Shown here: piece by piece, positions 6,872 through 9,779 of the stretch
Numbering within the stretch: position 1 is the stretch's first letter
Layout of the letters: every line of letters begins with the position of its first letter
Source: Gemmatimonadaceae bacterium
GTDB taxonomy: Bacteria > Gemmatimonadota > Gemmatimonadetes > Gemmatimonadales > Gemmatimonadaceae
Reading direction: 5' to 3'
Length of the DNA: 9,779 nt
Assembly: GCA_013820975.1 (NCBI GenBank)
Contig: JACDHQ010000034.1
Location: 1 to 9,779 of the forward strand
The notes under the pieces: generated by a model
Told to the model about the DNA's origin: nothing
Database searches by the model: none
Seen by the model: the letters and a program-made list of their open reading frames with translations, nothing else
Program-made: the position numbers and the translations under genes

Positions 6872-6877
6872 CCCCGC

Positions 6878-8722
6878 GTGACGAAATCCGACGCTGCCTC
6901 CGCCACCGCCCGCGGGGGCGTTTTACATTCGGGGCCGGCCGGCGCCCTCGCCACCACCTTCCGCTCCCACCTCGCCGGCAGCCTCCGGGAGGCCGACGCG
7001 GGTCAGCCGGTCCGACTCGCCGGGTGGGTCCATCGCTCACGCGATCTTGGCGGGCTCGTCTTCCTCGACCTCCGGGATCGGGCGGGAATCGTCCAGGTAT
7101 CCTTCAATCCCGAGTGGACATCGGCGGAGGCGATCGCGCTGGCGACCACGCTCGGCGCCGAGACGGTCGTGCTGATCGAGGGAATGGTGGCCGCGCGCCC
7201 GGAGGCGATGCGGAATGCCGACCTCGCGACTGGCGGCGTGGAGGTCCGGGCCACCAGCCTGACCGTCGTCGGTCCGGCAGACATCCCCGCGATACCGGTG
7301 GCGAGAAAGGCAGGAGAGAGCCTCCCGGCGGAGGAGCTGCGACTGCGGCATCGTCACCTCGACCTTCGACGTCCGGAGCTCCAGGCGAATCTCGTCCTCC
7401 GGCATTGTCTCATGCAGGTCACCCGTCGCCACCTGAGCGACCACGGGTTCCTGGAGATCGAGACCCCGGTGCTGACGAAGCCCACGCCGGAGGGGGCGCG
7501 GGACTATCTCGTCCCCAGCCGCGTGCACCCGGGGGAGTTCTATGCGCTGCCTCAGTCGCCGCAGCTGTACAAGCAGCTGCTGATGGTGGCTGGCCTCGAC
7601 CGGTACTTCCAGATCGCTCGCTGCTTTCGCGACGAGGACCTGCGCGCCGACAGGCAACCCGAGTTCACGCAGATCGACATCGAGGCGTCGTTCGTCAGCC
7701 GGGATGACGTGGTGGCACTGGCCGAGTCGCTGATCGCTGCGCTGTGGCGCGAGGGCGGGGTCGCGATGCCCGATGCGATCGACCGGATGACCTGGGCCGA
7801 GGCGATGGAGCGGTTCGGGATCGACCGCCCCGACACGCGGTTCGGGCTCGAGATCTTCGATGCCAGCGCGCTCTTTCGCGGCGCAACGGAGTTCGGGATC
7901 ACCCGGGGCGCGCTCGACGGGGGTGGCCGGGTTCGCGGGATCCGGGTGCCGAACGGGGCCGGGATGTCCCGGAAGCAGGTGGATGAGGTGGAGGCAATCG
8001 CGAAGTCCGCGGGGGCGATGGGGCTGCTCCGTTCGCGCTACGCTTCGGGCGCGTTCGACGGCCCGGCTGGGAAGCACCTCCCGGCGGACGCGGCCACCCG
8101 GCTCGGGGCCGAAGAGGGGGATCTCTTCGTCTTCGTGGCGGGTCCTGACCATGTCTCGAGCCCGGCGCTCGACCGGGTGCGGCAGGAGCTGGGGCGGCGG
8201 TTGGGGCTGATTGCCGATGGGATGACCAACTTCCTCTGGGTCATGGACTTCCCCATGTTCGACCGCGATCCTGCCACGGGGGCGCTTGCCGCGGTGCATC
8301 ATCCGTTTACGGCGCCCCACCCGGACGACCTTCACCTGCTGGAATCGGAGCCGCACCGGGTTCGCGCGCAGGCCTATGACCTGGTCCTCAACGGGACGGA
8401 GCTGGGGGGCGGAAGCATTCGCATTTCCAACCCGGCGCTGCAGGGTCGCATCTTTGCATTGCTGGGGATCGATGAGGTCACTGCCCACAACCGTTTTGGC
8501 TTCCTGCTCGAAGGGCTGCAGGCAGGCGCCCCGCCGCATGGCGGCATCGCATTCGGCTTCGACCGGATCGCCATGCTGCTGAGCGGCGCACCTTCGCTCC
8601 GTGACGTCATCGCATTTCCGAAAACGACCGCGGCCCGCGCGCTTTTCGAGGGGGCGCCTGCCCCGGTTCCCACGGCAGATCTCAGCGACCTGCATCTCCG
8701 CGTCGAGGGAGTCACCGAGTGA
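6878..8722 (+). CDS. aspS: aspartyl-tRNA synthetase, bacterial type
   Basis: Class II synthetase charging tRNA with aspartate; 614 residues from GTG 6878. The order is an N-terminal OB-fold anticodon-binding domain (LAGWVHRSRDLGGLVFLDLR, about 45-64), the catalytic core with motif 2 at about 247-263 (RCFRDEDLRADRQPEF), a GAD insertion (about 330-440), and motif 3 with GFDR at 560-563. Leu57 in HRSRDLGG matches the residue seen in discriminating enzymes such as E. coli AspRS, whereas some non-discriminating ones have His; specificity for tRNA-Asp is therefore inferred. No ATG, GTG or TTG occurs in frame between 6878 and the conserved domain. The upstream ATG 6776 would span the candidate promoter, so GTG 6878 is preferred. 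It gives an unusual N-terminal extension of about 24 residues. No Shine-Dalgarno site is present. The stop overlaps phoH by 4 bp. Confidence 0.95.
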   Translation: MTKSDAASATARGGVLHSGPAGALATTFRSHLAGSLREADAGQPVRLAGWVHRSRDLGGLVFLDLRDRAGIVQVSFNPEWTSAEAIALATTLGAETVVLIEGMVAARPEAMRNADLATGGVEVRATSLTVVGPADIPAIPVARKAGESLPAEELRLRHRHLDLRRPELQANLVLRHCLMQVTRRHLSDHGFLEIETPVLTKPTPEGARDYLVPSRVHPGEFYALPQSPQLYKQLLMVAGLDRYFQIARCFRDEDLRADRQPEFTQIDIEASFVSRDDVVALAESLIAALWREGGVAMPDAIDRMTWAEAMERFGIDRPDTRFGLEIFDASALFRGATEFGITRGALDGGGRVRGIRVPNGAGMSRKQVDEVEAIAKSAGAMGLLRSRYASGAFDGPAGKHLPADAATRLGAEEGDLFVFVAGPDHVSSPALDRVRQELGRRLGLIADGMTNFLWVMDFPMFDRDPATGALAAVHHPFTAPHPDDLHLLESEPHRVRAQAYDLVLNGTELGGGSIRISNPALQGRIFALLGIDEVTAHNRFGFLLEGLQAGAPPHGGIAFGFDRIAMLLSGAPSLRDVIAFPKTTAARALFEGAPAPVPTADLSDLHLRVEGVTE

Positions 8723-9696
8723 CCGAAGGTACCGTCGCGCCAGGCGCGAACATCACCCACAAGCTGTCGGCCGAGGGGGCCGATCTCCTGACGCTCGCCG
8801 GCGTGAACGACGCGAACCTCATCGAGCTGTCGCGGCTCTGCGGGGTGAAGGTCGCGCTCCGCGGCGATACCCTGTCCATCGTCGGGGCTCCGGAGTTCGT
8901 GGACCGCGGCGTCGAGATTGGCGAGCGCATGATCGAGCTCGCGCGCCAGCGGGTTCCCCTGACCCCGGACGACGTGCTGCGGCTCGGTGATGCCGAGAGT
9001 CGCGGTGACGACGGGGACGGGCAGGGCGGTGGCGGCTTCGGGGGGCGCATCGCGCTGCCCGGCGTCCGCAAGGTCGTGCAGGCGAAGACGGCTGGCCAGG
9101 CGGAATACCTGAAGAAGATGGCGGACAACGACATCGTCATCGGGATCGGCCCGGCCGGAACGGGCAAGACGTACCTCGCCGTGGCGGCAGCCGTCGATGC
9201 GCTCACCCGCAAGCGGGTACGCCGCATCGTGCTCGCGCGGCCGGCCGTGGAAGCGGGCGAGAACCTGGGATTCCTTCCCGGCGACATGCAGGCGAAGATC
9301 GACCCGTACCTGCGCCCGCTCTATGATGCGCTCGACGAGATGATGCCGCTGGAGCGCATGCAGAAGTTCCTCGAGACGCGCGTCATCGAGGTCGCGCCGC
9401 TGGCGTTCATGCGCGGCCGCACACTTGGCGACGCGTTCGTGATCGTGGACGAGGCGCAGAACGCGACCGCAATGCAGATGAAGATGCTCCTCACCCGGCT
9501 TGGCGTGAATTCCCGGATGGTGATCACCGGGGACAAGACGCAGGTGGACCTCCCCAACAAGGAGGAGTCAGGGCTGATGCAGGTCGAGCGCATCCTCAAG
9601 GGGATCGACGGCATCGAGTTCCACTATTTCCAGGAGGCCGATGTCGTCCGGCACCGACTGGTCCGGGACATCATCCGGGCGTACGACGCGGACTGA
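8719..9696 (+). CDS. phoH: PhoH-family ATPase (YbeZ/PhoL type)
   Basis: Cytoplasmic P-loop ATPase linked in many bacteria to RNA metabolism and ribosome maturation, commonly next to ybeY. The protein has 325 residues. Residues about 15-85 form a small N-terminal domain (LSRLCGVKVALRGDTLSIVG) typical of the PhoL group. A Gly/Asp-rich linker spans about 93-112. The ATPase follows with Walker A GPAGTGKT (144-151), LARPAVEAGENLGFLPGD, Walker B FVIVDEAQN (240-248) and the family motif TGDKTQVDLP. GTG 8719 overlaps the aspS stop as GTGA, so the two genes are probably cotranscribed and translationally coupled. The ybeY partner is not within the window; it may lie beyond the right edge. The in vivo role is inferred from the family. 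Confidence 0.94.
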   Translation: MTEGTVAPGANITHKLSAEGADLLTLAGVNDANLIELSRLCGVKVALRGDTLSIVGAPEFVDRGVEIGERMIELARQRVPLTPDDVLRLGDAESRGDDGDGQGGGGFGGRIALPGVRKVVQAKTAGQAEYLKKMADNDIVIGIGPAGTGKTYLAVAAAVDALTRKRVRRIVLARPAVEAGENLGFLPGDMQAKIDPYLRPLYDALDEMMPLERMQKFLETRVIEVAPLAFMRGRTLGDAFVIVDEAQNATAMQMKMLLTRLGVNSRMVITGDKTQVDLPNKEESGLMQVERILKGIDGIEFHYFQEADVVRHRLVRDIIRAYDAD

Positions 9697-9705
9697 GGGG
9701 GGGAC

Positions 9706-9728
9706 CGGCGCGCGAAGCCGGCGCGCCG
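9706..9728 (+). other. GC-rich hairpin after phoH
   Basis: Eight paired bases (9706-9713 with 9721-9728) enclose a 7-base loop, ten bases after the phoH stop. No T-run follows, so it is not a standard intrinsic terminator. It could be a weak attenuator, an RNA-stabilising 3' structure, or chance in GC-rich DNA. The remaining bases to 9779 show no convincing gene. Confidence 0.3.
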
Positions 9729-9779
9729 CACCCGCTCCTCGGAGCCGGCAGTCCCGGGCGCTGTTCCATGGCGCGCGGG

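Larger units (their letters stand above)
6711..6877. promoter_or_regulatory. divergent intergenic region between rlmN and aspS
   Basis: These 167 bp are the only clear non-coding control region between oppositely oriented genes in the window. They contain a CGGTATAAC element on each strand in mirror orientation (6782-6790 for rlmN, 6848-6856 for aspS), an imperfect 18-bp palindrome (6745-6762), and a TACATT hexamer just before the aspS start. AT-rich words stand out against the GC-rich background. No good TTGACA-like -35 box is visible at 16 to 18 bp from either TATAAC. No T-box-like or other riboswitch structure was recognised upstream of aspS, and the leader would be too short for one. Confidence 0.6.

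Noticed and set aside
6776..6877. Upstream ATG at 6776 as the aspS start
   Set aside because: It would add 34 low-complexity residues not known in AspRS and place both candidate + strand -10 boxes inside the gene.
6039..6881. A 280-codon + strand open frame antisense to rlmN and running across the divergent promoter region
   Set aside because: His/Asp/Glu/Arg-rich shadow of rlmN; it would read through both candidate promoters and has no family resemblance.
7037..8695. A 552-codon - strand open frame antisense to aspS
   Set aside because: The same GC-driven shadow effect; composition is Arg/His/Glu-rich without motifs, and aspS is certain.
9706..9728. Intrinsic terminator after phoH
   Set aside because: The hairpin is real on paper but lacks the following T-run, so it is listed only as a hairpin.
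9768..9779. ATG at 9768 as the start of the next + strand gene
   Set aside because: Only four codons are visible before the edge, with no ribosome site; nothing can be supported.
1..9779. A defence system, mobile element, CRISPR array or biosynthetic cluster
   Set aside because: No integrase, transposase, nuclease, reverse transcriptase, regularly spaced repeats or terminal repeats were found. The HD and HD-GYP proteins are explained by signalling and nucleotide-hydrolase families, and the remaining genes are housekeeping.

Overview
This is a dense, high-GC bacterial chromosomal window of about 9.8 kb. I see no phage, IS, CRISPR, tRNA or rRNA sequence in it. Gene style (GTG starts, few Shine-Dalgarno sites, overlapping reading frames, an aspS-phoH pair, TM/GAF and HD-GYP signalling proteins) fits Gemmatimonadota best. 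That assignment is a judgement from gene character, not a measured phylogeny.

Left block, positions 1 to 5693, + strand. Six genes are packed with overlaps or a 1-base gap and probably form one transcription unit: (1) an HD-GYP phosphodiesterase cut by the left edge; (2) trpA, tryptophan synthase alpha; (3) a multi-pass membrane protein with a GAF domain and a chemoreceptor-type (MCP) signalling helix; (4) folB; (5) a two-domain protein joining FolK (HPPK) to a YqeK-like HD phosphohydrolase; (6) a small membrane-anchored protein with a LytR C-terminal-type domain. The block mixes c-di-GMP or receptor signalling with folate and tryptophan metabolism. FolB and FolK catalyse consecutive folate steps. 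The YqeK-like half followed by a LytR_C protein recalls the widespread nadD-yqeK-lytR-rsfS neighbourhood, with FolK in NadD's place and no RsfS.

Middle, positions 5622 to 6710, - strand. rlmN (radical-SAM 23S rRNA/tRNA adenine C2 methyltransferase) converges on the LytR_C gene, and the two coding sequences overlap by 72 bp.

Right block, from 6711. A 167-bp divergent intergenic region carries two mirror-image CGGTATAAC elements and an imperfect palindrome. It is followed by aspS, whose GTG start has no Shine-Dalgarno site and may be leaderless, and by phoH, which overlaps the aspS stop by 4 bp. The last 83 bp hold a GC-rich hairpin and no recognisable gene.

Most of the window is housekeeping. 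The points most worth checking are the FolK-YqeK fusion with its altered synteny, the MCP-like protein with a changed coupling tip, the rlmN/LytR_C antisense overlap, and the aspS start region.
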